Origin: Tropicibacter sp. Alg240-R139
Lineage (GTDB): Bacteria; Pseudomonadota; Alphaproteobacteria; Rhodobacterales; Rhodobacteraceae
Direction of reading: 5' to 3'
Length of the DNA stretch: 64,000 bases
NCBI RefSeq assembly: GCF_900537075.1
Contig: NZ_UNRA01000001.1
Span: forward strand, 310,001-374,000
Within the stretch, counting starts at the first letter, position 1; the number at the start of each line of letters is the position of its first letter. The notes below the pieces were generated by a model. It saw only the letters and a list, made by a program, of their open reading frames with translations, made no database searches and was not told where the DNA came from. This document shows, in pieces, positions 25,078 to 33,844 of the stretch. A program made the translations under genes and the position numbers.

Positions 25078-25093
25078 GGGTTGAATTCAACCC
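25078..25093. promoter_or_regulatory. Perfect 16-base palindrome GGGTTGAATTCAACCC
   Basis: The palindrome lies in the 349-base spacer between the PraR-like gene and the divergent quinone oxidoreductase. It abuts a second partial dyad (CAACC C GGTTG, 25088-25098). It is 150 bases upstream of the PraR-like start and 185 upstream of the oxidoreductase. Such a symmetric site is a candidate operator. The rest of the spacer shows no gene. Confidence 0.5.
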
Positions 25094-25277
25094 GGTTGAT
25101 TCCCCTCATGCGAACACAAGTATAAGTATGATGCTCAAGATTGGGTGATCGCGGCAAGCGCAAACCGTCGCACTGGCAACACCATAGGGTTGCAGTCGCG
25201 CCGATTTCCCCGCAAAACCTGGCAGCAAACACAGGGTTTCAGCCCCCATCAAGGGCCAAGAAAACAAGGGGAACGGG

Positions 25278-26234
25278 ATGCTTGCCTATCAAATTCAGTC
25301 CAAGGGCGAGCAAGCCGCGTTTGCCGATCTTCCCCTGCCTGCACCCGGCCCCGGGCAGATCAGATTGCGCATCCGGGCATGCGGGCTGAATTTCGCCGAC
25401 CTGTTGATGCAGAAGGGAACCTATCAGGATATTCCACCTGCCCCGTTCACCCTGGGCCTAGAGGTCGCAGGCGAAGTCGATTCTGTTGGATCAGACGTTT
25501 CTAACTTGAAAACAGGGGACCGCGTCGCTGTTTACTCGGGCCATGGCGGATTGGCCGAATATGGCGTGTTCGACGCCACTCGGGCGGTCAAACTGCCCGA
25601 CACCATGAGCTTTGAGGATGCCGCCGCAATTCAAATCGCCTATGGCACAAGTCACATGGCCTTGGACCACCGTGCGCGCTTGCAGCCTGGCGAAACGCTG
25701 TTGGTGACCGGAGCAGCCGGCGGTGTTGGCCTGACCGCGGTGGAAATCGGCAAACTGTTGGGCGCGCGCGTGATTGCCCACGCCCGCGGGGCCGACAAGC
25801 TTGAGGTGGCACGCCGGGCCGGCGCTGACATCCTGATCGACGATGCCGAAGACCTTCGCGCTCGCGTCAAAGAGCTGGGTGGTGCGGATGTCGTTTACGA
25901 CGCCATCGGTGGCGACGTGTTCAAGGCCGCCTTTCGCGCCACCAATCCCGAAGGTCGCCTGTTGCCCATCGGTTTTGCCGGCGGCGATGTCCCCCAGATC
26001 CCGGCAAACCATCTGCTGGTTAAAAACCTGACCGTCATTGGTTTCTACATCGGCGGTTATCTCAAATTCCGCCCACAGGTGGTTCACGACAGCTTTGCCA
26101 CCCTATTTGACTGGCACACACAGGGGCGTATCAAGCCCCATGTCAGTCACGTCCTGCCCCTTGATCGGGTCGCCGAGGGCATGACGCTGCTGAAAGAACG
26201 GAAATCGACCGGCAAGGTGGTGATCACTCCCTAA
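25278..26234 (+). CDS. Zinc-free NADPH:quinone oxidoreductase (MDR superfamily)
   Basis: The product has 318 residues. The N-terminal GroES-like catalytic domain (about 1-120, GQIRLRIRACGLNFADLLMQ) is followed by a Rossmann domain with GAAGGVGLTAVEIGKLLGA (about 150-168) and the typical ending ERKSTGKVVI. No zinc cysteines are present, as expected for the QOR/enoyl-reductase branch. It probably reduces quinones or alkenal compounds with NADPH in the cytosol. The physiological substrate is open. It is convergent with the AraC gene. Confidence 0.9.
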   Translation: MLAYQIQSKGEQAAFADLPLPAPGPGQIRLRIRACGLNFADLLMQKGTYQDIPPAPFTLGLEVAGEVDSVGSDVSNLKTGDRVAVYSGHGGLAEYGVFDATRAVKLPDTMSFEDAAAIQIAYGTSHMALDHRARLQPGETLLVTGAAGGVGLTAVEIGKLLGARVIAHARGADKLEVARRAGADILIDDAEDLRARVKELGGADVVYDAIGGDVFKAAFRATNPEGRLLPIGFAGGDVPQIPANHLLVKNLTVIGFYIGGYLKFRPQVVHDSFATLFDWHTQGRIKPHVSHVLPLDRVAEGMTLLKERKSTGKVVITP

Positions 26235-26245
26235 GCAGCTGAACT

Positions 26246-27307
26246 TTACAGTTGATGCAACCAGGATTCGTAATTTTCCACCGTGTCACGTCGGGTCAAG
26301 TCAATGCGGCGCAAGGATTTGGCGTGCTCGCGATAGTCACGTGGGGATTGATCGTACTGCGTGCGAAAAGCACGGGCAAAGGCGGCCGCGTTTTCGAACC
26401 CGCACGACCGCGCCACGTCATAAATCGGGCAATGGGCCAAAGCCGGATCCGCCAATTGGCGCGCTACAGCTCGCAATCGGCGGGTTCTAACGTATCTGGC
26501 CACGCCGCCATAGGCCTCGAATATCTGGTACAGCTTGCTGCGCGACACCCCGGCCTGACGCGCAATCGTGTTCGGTGACAGCTCTGGATCGCTCAACCCG
26601 ATTTCGACAATCTTCTTGACCAAAGTGATGGTCGCCAAGGGAATATCCGCCCCTATCGCAGGGGACCCATTGACGGTGCCGTTCAAACAGGCCGAGACCA
26701 GCCCCGCCACATGGGGCACCACTTCGATGGCCTGTGCCGTCGTCATATCTGGCGCTATGCTGCGCAAGGTTGCGATCTGGTTGTGCAGCAGTCGCACCAA
26801 AGGCTCGTCGGGCGATAGGTACCGAAGGTGCTGATCATCCGGCGATTGGAGAAACGGCGCCACCATGTCACGAGGCAGGATCAGCGAGACGTTGGTGAAA
26901 TCACTGGTTGCCGACTTAGCCTCGCGTGCCAGATCATAGACCACCAGCCCGCCCTTTGGCGCCACTCCGCCCGATACCCCCTGCTCGGTTGCCAAGTTGC
27001 CACGAGAGAACAGTTGAACCATGTAATGATCCATGCCGTCCGCAGCGATCCGCTGTGGCGACCGATACCAGGTTTGCTGACGTGAACTGGTTTCTGCCAA
27101 CATGACCCCGTCCAGCAGATGCCCGTCGACGCTGGCGTTGAAATTGTCGTGCCTGACGTCCAAACTCGCCTCGACCTCAAAGACACAGGAAATGCTTTCG
27201 CGCCACTCTTCGAACCGCTGTCGCCGTGGCACATCGCTTACAGAGAAGTGACTGTGAGCCAGAGGCGCGAAAGATGCTTCATCGGATGCCCCTTCTGCGT
27301 CGCTCAT
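26246..27307 (-). CDS. AraC-family transcriptional regulator
   Basis: The product has 353 residues. An N-terminal AraC-binding-like domain (about 15-210) precedes two C-terminal HTHs (about 250-345): NTIARQAGVSRSKLYQIFEAYG and IYDVARSCGFENAAAFARAFR, then YDQSPRDYR. GGAGGTGACAC precedes the ATG at 27307. It resembles the FeaR/NitR-type AraC regulators with cupin-like N-terminus. It is convergent with the oxidoreductase and preceded by a long empty region, so its target is not obvious. Confidence 0.85.
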   Translation of the reverse strand: MSDAEGASDEASFAPLAHSHFSVSDVPRRQRFEEWRESISCVFEVEASLDVRHDNFNASVDGHLLDGVMLAETSSRQQTWYRSPQRIAADGMDHYMVQLFSRGNLATEQGVSGGVAPKGGLVVYDLAREAKSATSDFTNVSLILPRDMVAPFLQSPDDQHLRYLSPDEPLVRLLHNQIATLRSIAPDMTTAQAIEVVPHVAGLVSACLNGTVNGSPAIGADIPLATITLVKKIVEIGLSDPELSPNTIARQAGVSRSKLYQIFEAYGGVARYVRTRRLRAVARQLADPALAHCPIYDVARSCGFENAAAFARAFRTQYDQSPRDYREHAKSLRRIDLTRRDTVENYESWLHQL

Positions 27308-27739
27308 GTGTCACCTCCCGTTTGTGCAGGACAAAACGCCGTTAAGGCACCTAAACTGTCGAAATACATAGCTTATACAGCTTCGTTCACTGGGCAAGGT
27401 GCTGCCAGCAAAAACAAGGGAACTTTGCGATCTGTCCGAAAGTTCGTGCACCACGTCCAGAGTCACTGAAAAGCGGTGTCGCCCAAATGCGGCTTCGGTT
27501 ACCCAAAGCTTAGCTGTGTCAGGTTGGTCAAGACTCCGTATTCACAAGTGCACTGTGAGTGGTTGTACTTGTGAACGGACCTCGTACTAAGCCAACTGGG
27601 CTAAAGCTGTTTTTGGGAACCCAGAACCACGGCGTAGCATCGACGTGCAGTGACCAGTATATTTTATGGCCTAACCATTTTTTCGTGACGCTACATGCCT
27701 GTCGTCGGTTTTGGGTTCCTTCCCTCTTCGCTGTGGAAT
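27308..27739. other. Gene-free region with two inverted repeats
   Basis: No credible gene is seen in 432 bases between the AraC and LysR genes. It holds a perfect 9-base inverted repeat TTCACAAGT/ACTTGTGAA spanning 27541-27575, and a longer dyad GGAACCCAGAACC (27616-27628) with GGTTTTGGGTTCC (27707-27719), one mismatch. The second bounds a 104-base segment, which could be a decayed mobile fragment or an untranslated structure. The segment next to the AraC start carries its Shine-Dalgarno and promoter. Confidence 0.55.
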
Positions 27740-28618
27740 TTACCCCACCGCTTTGAGCGGCGTACCGCCAAGGTTGAGAAAACTCTGTCGCACCAATGAC
27801 AGCAATTCGTCCACTACAGGCCCCTTGTTGCCAGATGCGCCATACAGGTTGATCTTGTGAACCGGCAGCTCGGGCAACGCCCCGCCGCTTTCGATCTGCA
27901 CCAGATGGCGCGGCTCTGTCCCGTCCAGCATGGCGTGGACCGCCAGATCCGCGCTGACTGTCGCCTCGATCGTGCGGTCGTTGTCGGTTTCCACGGCAAG
28001 ATCCCATGTCACGCCCGCCTTATCCAGCGCCGCCAATACCTTGGGCCGGAACAGGCACCGCCGCCCCATGGCCACACGCAGCGGGCGTTGACGCCAGGCT
28101 GATCCATCCGGGGCACCCACCCACCGCAACGGCAGTTCCGCGATGGTTTCGCAATCCGGGCCAGCGTTTACCTCGGTGGTCAGGATTACGTCACATTCAC
28201 CGCGTGAGAACTTTTCTTTCAGCAGCATCGAATGTGAGGATAAAAGCTGTACCTTCATGCGCGGGAAAATGACGTTGAACTGTTTCAGGACACGCGGGAT
28301 CGCGGGATAGACAATGTCATGGGGCACCCCCAGCACCACCTCGCCCTCGAACGCCTGATCGGTCAGACGGCCAATCACCTCGTCATTCAGGGCAACCATG
28401 CGGCGCGCATAGGCCAAGAGCTGCTCTCCGGACGCCGTCAGAGCAATGCCCCGGCCTGACCGGTCCAGCAGGTCCAGCCCCAAAAGCTCTTCCAACCGTT
28501 TCAACTGCATCGACACGGCAGATTGCGTCAGGTTCAAAAAACCGGCGGCCTTGGTCACGCCGCCGCTGTCTGCAACGGCCACAAAAGACCTGAGCGTGGT
28601 GATGTCGAGATTTCGCAT
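27740..28618 (-). CDS. LysR-family regulator
   Basis: The product has 292 residues from MRNLDITTLRSFVAVADSGG at 28618 (an upstream ATG two codons earlier is possible). The HTH (GGVTKAAGFLNLTQSAVSMQLKRLEELLG) and a LysR substrate domain are clear. It is divergent from a DUF1127 gene across 125 bases, and the well-conserved DUF1127 neighbour may be its target. The effector is unknown. Confidence 0.85.
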   Translation of the reverse strand: MRNLDITTLRSFVAVADSGGVTKAAGFLNLTQSAVSMQLKRLEELLGLDLLDRSGRGIALTASGEQLLAYARRMVALNDEVIGRLTDQAFEGEVVLGVPHDIVYPAIPRVLKQFNVIFPRMKVQLLSSHSMLLKEKFSRGECDVILTTEVNAGPDCETIAELPLRWVGAPDGSAWRQRPLRVAMGRRCLFRPKVLAALDKAGVTWDLAVETDNDRTIEATVSADLAVHAMLDGTEPRHLVQIESGGALPELPVHKINLYGASGNKGPVVDELLSLVRQSFLNLGGTPLKAVG

Positions 28619-28743
28619 GATCACAATCCTTGATGCATTCTATCAAAAACATTCGTTTTCATAATCAAACACAATGCGCCATATACATCAAGGAAATTGA
28701 TCGAAAGACGACAAACCATCAATACCTACGAAAGGAAAAGGCC

Positions 28744-28953
28744 ATGACCCTGATCAACACTTCGATTGCCCACCGCCGCCCCCGCGCCTCGATCCTGAGC
28801 TCAATCGCGCATCTGGTTGCCGTGCACCGTCAGCGCAAGGCACTGGCCCGCATGGATGATGCTGCACTGGAGGATATCGGCGTATCGCGCGCGCAAGCAA
28901 ACCGCGAAGCAAGCCGCCCGATCTGGGACGCTCCGGAAACATGGCGTTGCTAA
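28744..28953 (+). CDS. DUF1127 small basic protein
   Basis: The product has 69 residues, highly basic (HRRPRASILSS, HRQRKALARMDDAALEDIGVSR), ending WDAPETWRC. The C-terminal RxxLaxMDDaaLeDIGvSR is the DUF1127 signature. In other alphaproteobacteria short DUF1127 proteins can bind RNA and affect stress and phosphate metabolism. GAAAGGAAAAGGCC precedes the start at 28744; the open frame further upstream is not family-like. Confidence 0.85.
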   Translation: MTLINTSIAHRRPRASILSSIAHLVAVHRQRKALARMDDAALEDIGVSRAQANREASRPIWDAPETWRC

Positions 28954-29132
28954 CCCATGAACAATGCACAGTAGATCGGTGGCGATCTTATCAAACGCCA
29001 CCGATTTGACCTGATTTCCGTGCAAAAGCAGTACCGGAAATACTTGAATTTTCAGCCAACCTCTCCGATATTCACATAGAAAGCCGACGGTTTCTGCCGA
29101 ACGGCCACAAGATTATGGAATGGAGACCCTTT

Positions 29133-29909
29133 ATGGCACAATTCGACACAATCCGGACGGCCGCAGGCGCGCGCACGGCCGAGATTGACGCGGGCCTGCG
29201 CGCCCACATGAACAAAGTCTACGGCACCATGTCCGTGGGCATGCTCATCACATTTGCCGCTGCCTGGGCCATCTCCGGCCTGGCCGTGACCACCGACCCG
29301 TCGCTGGCTGCTGCTCAGCTGAGCGCGGATAAGTACCTGACCTCATTTGGTTACACGATCTACGGCTCGGCTCTGAAATACGTCATCATGTTCGCCCCCC
29401 TGCTGTTCATCTTTGGCTTCAGCGCCGGGATCAACCGCCTGTCGGCCTCTGCTGCACAGCTGGTGTTCTATGTCTTCGCAGCAGTTATGGGTCTGTCGAT
29501 CAGCTCGATCTTCCTGGTCTTCACCGGCCAGTCGATCATCCAGGTCTTTCTGATCACCTCGATCGCCTTTGCCGGTCTTTCGCTGGTGGGTTACACCACC
29601 AAAAAAGACCTGTCGGCCATGGGCACCTTCCTGATCATGGGTGTGATCGGCCTGATTGTGGCGTCGATCGTGAACATCTTCCTTGGCTCGTCGATCGTGA
29701 CGCTGGCTATCTCGGCACTTGGTGTTTTGATCTTTGCCGGTCTGACCGCTTACGACACCCAGCAGATCAAGAATACCTACCTGCAGATGGCCCATTCGGG
29801 CGACCAAGAATGGCTGGGCAAAGCCGCCATCATGGGCGCGCTGAGCCTCTATCTGGACTTCATCAACATGTTCATGTTCCTGCTCCAGCTGTTTGGAAAC
29901 CGCGAATAA
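29133..29909 (+). CDS. Bax inhibitor-1/YccA family membrane protein
   Basis: The product has 258 residues from the ATG at 29133, with GGAGA about nine bases upstream. Seven hydrophobic helices and the C-terminal TAYDTQQIKNTY...LYLDFINMFMFLLQLFG motif define the BI-1/YccA (TMBIM) family. E. coli relatives YccA and YbhL modulate FtsH or act as pH-sensitive ion channels. It should sit in the inner membrane. A strong terminator follows, so it is monocistronic. Confidence 0.9.
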   Translation: MAQFDTIRTAAGARTAEIDAGLRAHMNKVYGTMSVGMLITFAAAWAISGLAVTTDPSLAAAQLSADKYLTSFGYTIYGSALKYVIMFAPLLFIFGFSAGINRLSASAAQLVFYVFAAVMGLSISSIFLVFTGQSIIQVFLITSIAFAGLSLVGYTTKKDLSAMGTFLIMGVIGLIVASIVNIFLGSSIVTLAISALGVLIFAGLTAYDTQQIKNTYLQMAHSGDQEWLGKAAIMGALSLYLDFINMFMFLLQLFGNRE

Positions 29910-29937
29910 GCGCACCCCATCACACCAAATTCCGAAT

Positions 29938-29970
29938 GGGCGGGTTCACATCGAACCCGCCCTTTTTCTT
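29938..29970 (+). terminator. Strong Rho-independent terminator after the BI-1 gene
   Basis: GGGCGGGTTC pairs exactly with GAACCCGCCC over a five-base loop (29938-29962) and is followed by TTTTTCTTT. It lies 28 bases beyond the stop codon. Confidence 0.95.
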
Positions 29971-30301
29971 TGCCCACTCTTTTTCCAGAAATGGATACCC
30001 GATGATCGTTCGCTCTCTTGGCTTGAACGCGACCGACCGCTGACAGACAAGGTCAAGACGCTGGTGTGACGCTCTGGCGCGCTGCACGGTACGACCATGC
30101 ATTGTTACCGAGACGGTACTGGTTCGATACTGGGTCGATGCCGATGGCGCGCATCGAATGAAGCAATGACAGAGCGCTAGAAAGAAACTAGAACAGCAAT
30201 CCACACCATCAAATTTGCAAGCTTCAACGACGCCTCGGCAAAGCTGATGGCCAACGCAGGGTTAACACCTCAATCGGTCTATGCGGAGTGGCGAGCTGAA
30301 C
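29971..30301. other. Gene-free spacer
   Basis: Between the BI-1 terminator and the stop of the minus-strand lipoprotein gene I see no gene, tRNA or clear repeat. Short frames on both strands lack protein-like character. Confidence 0.5.
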
Positions 30302-30817
30302 CTAGCTGCAGTTGAGCGGCACGGCATAAGCCGTCGTGCGCCGTCCGGCCCGGCCCCTTTGGTAGGCGGGGCCGTTTGCCAGACACCCGGTCAGGCGGGG
30401 CACGGATGCCAGGAACGTATCTCCTGCGCCGCGCTCCATTCGGATGTTGTCCCCTTCAGGAGTGCGCAGAACGGCGAACAACACCCCGTTCACTTCAACC
30501 GTGCTCAAATAGAGGGTGCGATCCTGTTCGCCGACCTCAGCCGCATTTGCGGGCGTGCGCCCTCCGGCCTCCAGCGCAGCCCCTGCCAAGGCCCCAATGT
30601 CCGAACTCTCGGCGCGCAAGCGCACGGGCGGCAAAGACGCCAGCTGTGTCGGCACCGAGGCGCGCCGGGCAACATAATCTGCCGACCCTTTGGCCTCGCT
30701 AAATGTCTTGGGTTCCCCGTCGATCCCGGTGAACCCGACCCCCTCGCGCACGAACAGTCCGCTACAGGCAGACAACGACAGAACGGCAAGACAGGCGGGC
30801 AGCAGAATTTTTTTCAT
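30302..30817 (-). CDS. Putative lipoprotein, roseobacter-type
   Basis: The product has 171 residues from MKKILLPACLAVLSLSAC at 30817. LSAC (about 15-18) is a lipobox, so Cys18 would be lipidated. The rest (GVGFTGIDGEPKTF, ASVPTQLASLPPVRLRAES, GNGVLFAVLRTPEGD-like) does not match a family I know; it is probably anchored in the outer membrane facing the periplasm. The longer frame to 30877 adds no family-like residues. It is downstream of the GNAT gene on the same strand. Confidence 0.65.
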   Translation of the reverse strand: MKKILLPACLAVLSLSACSGLFVREGVGFTGIDGEPKTFSEAKGSADYVARRASVPTQLASLPPVRLRAESSDIGALAGAALEAGGRTPANAAEVGEQDRTLYLSTVEVNGVLFAVLRTPEGDNIRMERGAGDTFLASVPRLTGCLANGPAYQRGRAGRRTTAYAVPLNCS

Positions 30818-30881
30818 GGGTGTCAGAACTTTGCAGCAGAGTTTTGTGGCAGACGCCCACAGGCTAGCGTTTGCCAACCCC

Positions 30882-31364
30882 TCATAGCAAGCGCTGTTTC
30901 ATTCGGATTGCAGGGAAGGTGATTCCGGGTTGCAAAGGCACATCAATCGGCCCAACCGTCTCAAAGCCCATGGCGTGGTAAAATGGCTCGGCGGTGAAGG
31001 TCGACCAGCACTCCATCTGTACGATACCCTGCGCGCGTGCCTCGCTCAGCGCATACCCCAGCAACAGCCGCCCCACCCCGCGCCGTGTGACCGTCGCATC
31101 GGTCACGACATGTCGAATATGGCCCAGGTCTCTCACCTGCTGGTCCCTGCTCCAGCCGCCTGCGCCCAAAAGTCGGCGCGCGCCTGTTTCAACCAGATAA
31201 TAGGTGCCGCTGCGCAGCAAGTTCGGCTGCGCCCGCGAGATCAATGGCAGCGCTGTCACCAGAACCGAGGGCGGATAATCATCCTTGAGCAGCTTGGGAT
31301 AGGACCGGGCCAACAACGCATCAACGGCGGCCAGATCCTCGCGGGTTGTTGCCCTGACATGCAT
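30882..31364 (-). CDS. GNAT-family N-acetyltransferase
   Basis: The product has 160 residues from MHVRATTREDLAAVDALL at 31364, preceded by GGAGGG. VTDATVTRRGVGRLLLGYAL (about 92-111) is the acetyl-CoA-binding motif A (RxxGxG/A), and YHAMGFETVG is motif B. It should transfer an acetyl group from acetyl-CoA; the acceptor is unknown. The lipoprotein gene lies 64 bases downstream. Confidence 0.9.
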   Translation of the reverse strand: MHVRATTREDLAAVDALLARSYPKLLKDDYPPSVLVTALPLISRAQPNLLRSGTYYLVETGARRLLGAGGWSRDQQVRDLGHIRHVVTDATVTRRGVGRLLLGYALSEARAQGIVQMECWSTFTAEPFYHAMGFETVGPIDVPLQPGITFPAIRMKQRLL

Positions 31365-31391
31365 GAGCGCCCTCCAAGGCCTGAACAAAAG

Positions 31392-31423
31392 AAAAAGGGT
31401 CACGCGCTAACGTGACCCTTTTT
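31392..31423 (-). terminator. Terminator of rpmG
   Basis: GGGTCACG (31397-31404) pairs with CGTGACCC (31411-31418) over a six-base loop, flanked by A5 on one side and T5 on the other, so it can work in both directions. It lies 26 bases beyond the rpmG stop. Confidence 0.93.
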
Positions 31424-31448
31424 CAGGATTGGTCCAGATCAGTAGGTC

Positions 31449-31616
31449 TTACTTGATCTTGCCTTCCTTGTACTCGACGTGCTTGCGCGCGACCGGGTCG
31501 TACTTACGCACAACCATTTTTTCGGTCATGGTGCGGGCGTTTTTCTTGGTCACGTAGAAGTGGCCGGTGCCTGCGGTCGAGTTCAGACGGATCTTGATGG
31601 TCGTCGGCTTCGCCAT
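31449..31616 (-). CDS. rpmG: 50S ribosomal protein L33
   Basis: The product has 55 residues ([20 protein letters not shown]...[22 protein letters not shown]), the whole L33 protein of the cysteine-free type. AGGAGAGAACTC precedes the ATG at 31616. Open frame beyond 31616 is upstream sequence without coding character. It is a structural protein near the ribosomal E site. Confidence 0.97.
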   Translation of the reverse strand: MAKPTTIKIRLNSTAGTGHFYVTKKNARTMTEKMVVRKYDPVARKHVEYKEGKIK

Positions 31617-31923
31617 GAGTTCTCTCCTGAGCCCAAAAGGCGCGGGCCTTTCGGTTGAATTCCTATGAGCGTGCGCTTTTACCTGTCCGGGCCTGCGAGT
31701 CAACACCAGAATCGTACTCTTGGTGCAGCAAATCGCATTTCCTGCTCTTGATCCATTCGCCCTGATCCCACCCGGATTAGGCAAGATCACGGATATGTGA
31801 TACACCTCCCTCACGACCCAATACATCAAGCCGACCCTAACAACGGCACGAGGCCGCGCTTCAGGCAATGAAAGTGCGAGCAGTAGCGGTGATTTTACCG
31901 CGCTTTCTATTGGGGGAATTGTT
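31617..31923. other. Divergent spacer of rpmG and the DUF1326 operon
   Basis: These 307 bases must carry the promoters of rpmG (leftward) and of the DUF1326-DUF2182-GYD operon (rightward). No gene, tRNA or repeat is evident; the AGGAGAG box of rpmG is at its left edge and GGGGGAATTGTT precedes the right-hand start. Confidence 0.5.
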
Positions 31924-32562
31924 ATGACGAATTGGACGATTACCGGCGAAGAAATGGCCAACTGCAACTGCAATTTTGGTTGCCCATGCCAGTTTAGTGT
32001 ACTGCCGACGGACGGAACCTGCGAAGCAGCTGTCGTCTATGACATCGAGAGCGGCCATCACGGTGATGTCGAGCTTGGCGGCTTGAAGGCAGCAACAGTC
32101 TACAAGTGGCCCGGCCCCATTCACGAGGGCAATGGCGAGATGCAATTGATCATCGATTCCAATGCCACCGCGTCGCAAAAAGCGGCGCTTGAGACGATCA
32201 TGTCGGGCGGCGACACCCAGGAGATGGCGACGATGTGGTTTGTGTTCGGCGCGATGTGCCCAACTAAACACGAGACACTCTCTGCACATATCGCGATCGA
32301 CATCGACCGGGAAAGCCGGATTGGGAAAGCCACCGTTGACGGCATACTTGAGGTCGAAGGACAGCCCCTGGCCAACGTTGTTTCCGGTGAACCGCATCGG
32401 GTTCGCATTGATCTTCCGCATGGGTTCGAATTTGCGCAGGCTGAGGCCGCGCAAGGGCGGACCAAGACCTCTGGCGGCAGCATTGCGTTGCTGAAGAACA
32501 ACGGCACGCATGCTCATTTTGCCAGGTTGCACCTCAGTGGGGACGGGGTTGTAAGAGCCTGA
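31924..32562 (+). CDS. DUF1326-domain protein
   Basis: The product has 212 residues and begins [20 protein letters not shown], the cysteine-rich DUF1326 signature ([11 protein letters not shown]), a plausible metal or disulfide site. The family is uncharacterised but is very often next to a DUF2182 membrane protein, as here with 13 bases between them. A second pair ([13 protein letters not shown]) follows around residue 120. No signal peptide is visible. The pairing suggests a common function at the membrane, possibly metal handling; that is inference. Confidence 0.85.
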   Translation: MTNWTITGEEMANCNCNFGCPCQFSVLPTDGTCEAAVVYDIESGHHGDVELGGLKAATVYKWPGPIHEGNGEMQLIIDSNATASQKAALETIMSGGDTQEMATMWFVFGAMCPTKHETLSAHIAIDIDRESRIGKATVDGILEVEGQPLANVVSGEPHRVRIDLPHGFEFAQAEAAQGRTKTSGGSIALLKNNGTHAHFARLHLSGDGVVRA

Positions 32563-32575
32563 CAGGTTTCCTGTC

Positions 32576-33418
32576 ATGACACGAAAAACGGGCGTTGTCG
32601 CGTCTGAGCGCATTGAACAATTGGTCAGGCGGGACAAGGCAATCGTTCTGATCAGCCTCTCTCTGGTTATCTGTCTCTCTGCCGCCTACACCGTGGTCGG
32701 GGTCGGCATGAACATGTCGGCCGCCGAGATGACACGCATGGCGCGCCCGATCGGCGAGCCAATGACCATGGGCCCCAACGCGCCCTGGACCGTGCTTCAT
32801 GCCCTGGTCATCTTCCTGATGTGGTGGGTGATGATGATCGCCATGATGACCCCAAGCGCCGCACCGACTGTGTTGCTGTTTGCTGCGATCAAGAAAATGG
32901 GCCCGGACGGGCCACGGGCGGGCGCATTCACAGGGCTGTTCTTGGCCGGATACCTCGTAACCTGGGGCATCTTCAGCCTTGGGGCAACAGGGGCGCAGTG
33001 GGGGCTTGAAGCCGCCGGGTTATCCGATGGCCCAATGATGACGCTCAAGTCCAAGGGCGCGGCAGGTGCCTTGTTGTTAGCTGCCGGTCTCTATCAATTC
33101 ACGGCGTTCAAGGACGCCTGCCTGCGTCATTGTCGTTCACCGGCCCATTTCCTGGCCGAGCATCGCCGCCCTGGTCTGTCAGGGGCCTTTGTGACCGGCG
33201 CAGATCACGGGCTGTATTGCCTGGGTTGTTGCTGGGCGCTGATGGCCCTGCTCTTTGTCGGCGGGGTAATGAATCTCTACTGGATCGCGGGGATTGCGAT
33301 CTATGTCGGCCTTGAAAAGATCACACCGCACGGCCGTTGGCTGTCCTATGCCACCGGGGCCGCGCTTGTTTGCTGCGGCCTCTATCTGATTGGGACCGCC
33401 ACATTTTCGACGCTGTGA
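32576..33418 (+). CDS. DUF2182 integral membrane protein
   Basis: The product has 280 residues with six or more hydrophobic helices. MWWVMMIAMMTPSAAPTVLL (about 82-101), FKDACLRHCRSP and DHGLYCLGCCWALM (about 211-224) are the methionine/cysteine/histidine-rich DUF2182 signatures, suggestive of soft-metal binding. It is the partner of the DUF1326 protein and is followed by a GYD protein, forming a three-gene set. Function is unproven. Confidence 0.85.
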   Translation: MTRKTGVVASERIEQLVRRDKAIVLISLSLVICLSAAYTVVGVGMNMSAAEMTRMARPIGEPMTMGPNAPWTVLHALVIFLMWWVMMIAMMTPSAAPTVLLFAAIKKMGPDGPRAGAFTGLFLAGYLVTWGIFSLGATGAQWGLEAAGLSDGPMMTLKSKGAAGALLLAAGLYQFTAFKDACLRHCRSPAHFLAEHRRPGLSGAFVTGADHGLYCLGCCWALMALLFVGGVMNLYWIAGIAIYVGLEKITPHGRWLSYATGAALVCCGLYLIGTATFSTL

Positions 33419-33477
33419 CGGGCACCGTAGCACCTAAAGAACAAGCCAAGTCCACCAAACCCAAAAAGGAGGGTACC

Positions 33478-33810
33478 ATGCCACTTTTTATCACCTACGC
33501 CTCATACTCGACATCCGGCCTGCAAGGCCTGCTTGCCAAACCCGAAGATCGCGGACCGGCCATTCAGGCGCTCATGGACAAAGTGGGAGCCAAGGTCGTG
33601 GCGCTCTACTTCACGACCGGTTCAAATGATGTCGTCATGGTCAGCGAAGCTGTCGACGGTACCGACACCGTTGCTTTGGGCATGGCCGTCGCTGTATCGG
33701 GGAGTGTCCAAAATGTCGAAACCGTGCGCGCATGGAGCAGCGCGGACTTCGCGGAAATTGCCAGCAAGGCCGCATCTCTGACCGACGGGTACACTCCGCC
33801 CGGCAGTTAA
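33478..33810 (+). CDS. GYD-domain protein (cytosolic paralogue)
   Basis: The product has 110 residues; GGAGG precedes the ATG at 33478. It is a compact alpha/beta GYD domain (COG4274) without signal peptide. LLAKPEDRGPAIQALMDKVGAKVV matches, in part, ILANPQDRGPNAEALMNAAGCELI of the exported GYD protein at 53598-53993. GYD proteins are uncharacterised small dimeric ferredoxin-like folds. Its place after DUF1326-DUF2182 is a recurrent arrangement I would expect but have not verified. Confidence 0.8.
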   Translation: MPLFITYASYSTSGLQGLLAKPEDRGPAIQALMDKVGAKVVALYFTTGSNDVVMVSEAVDGTDTVALGMAVAVSGSVQNVETVRAWSSADFAEIASKAASLTDGYTPPGS

Positions 33811-33844
33811 TGGATATCCTGTCTTCTCGGGTTACAGAAAAATG

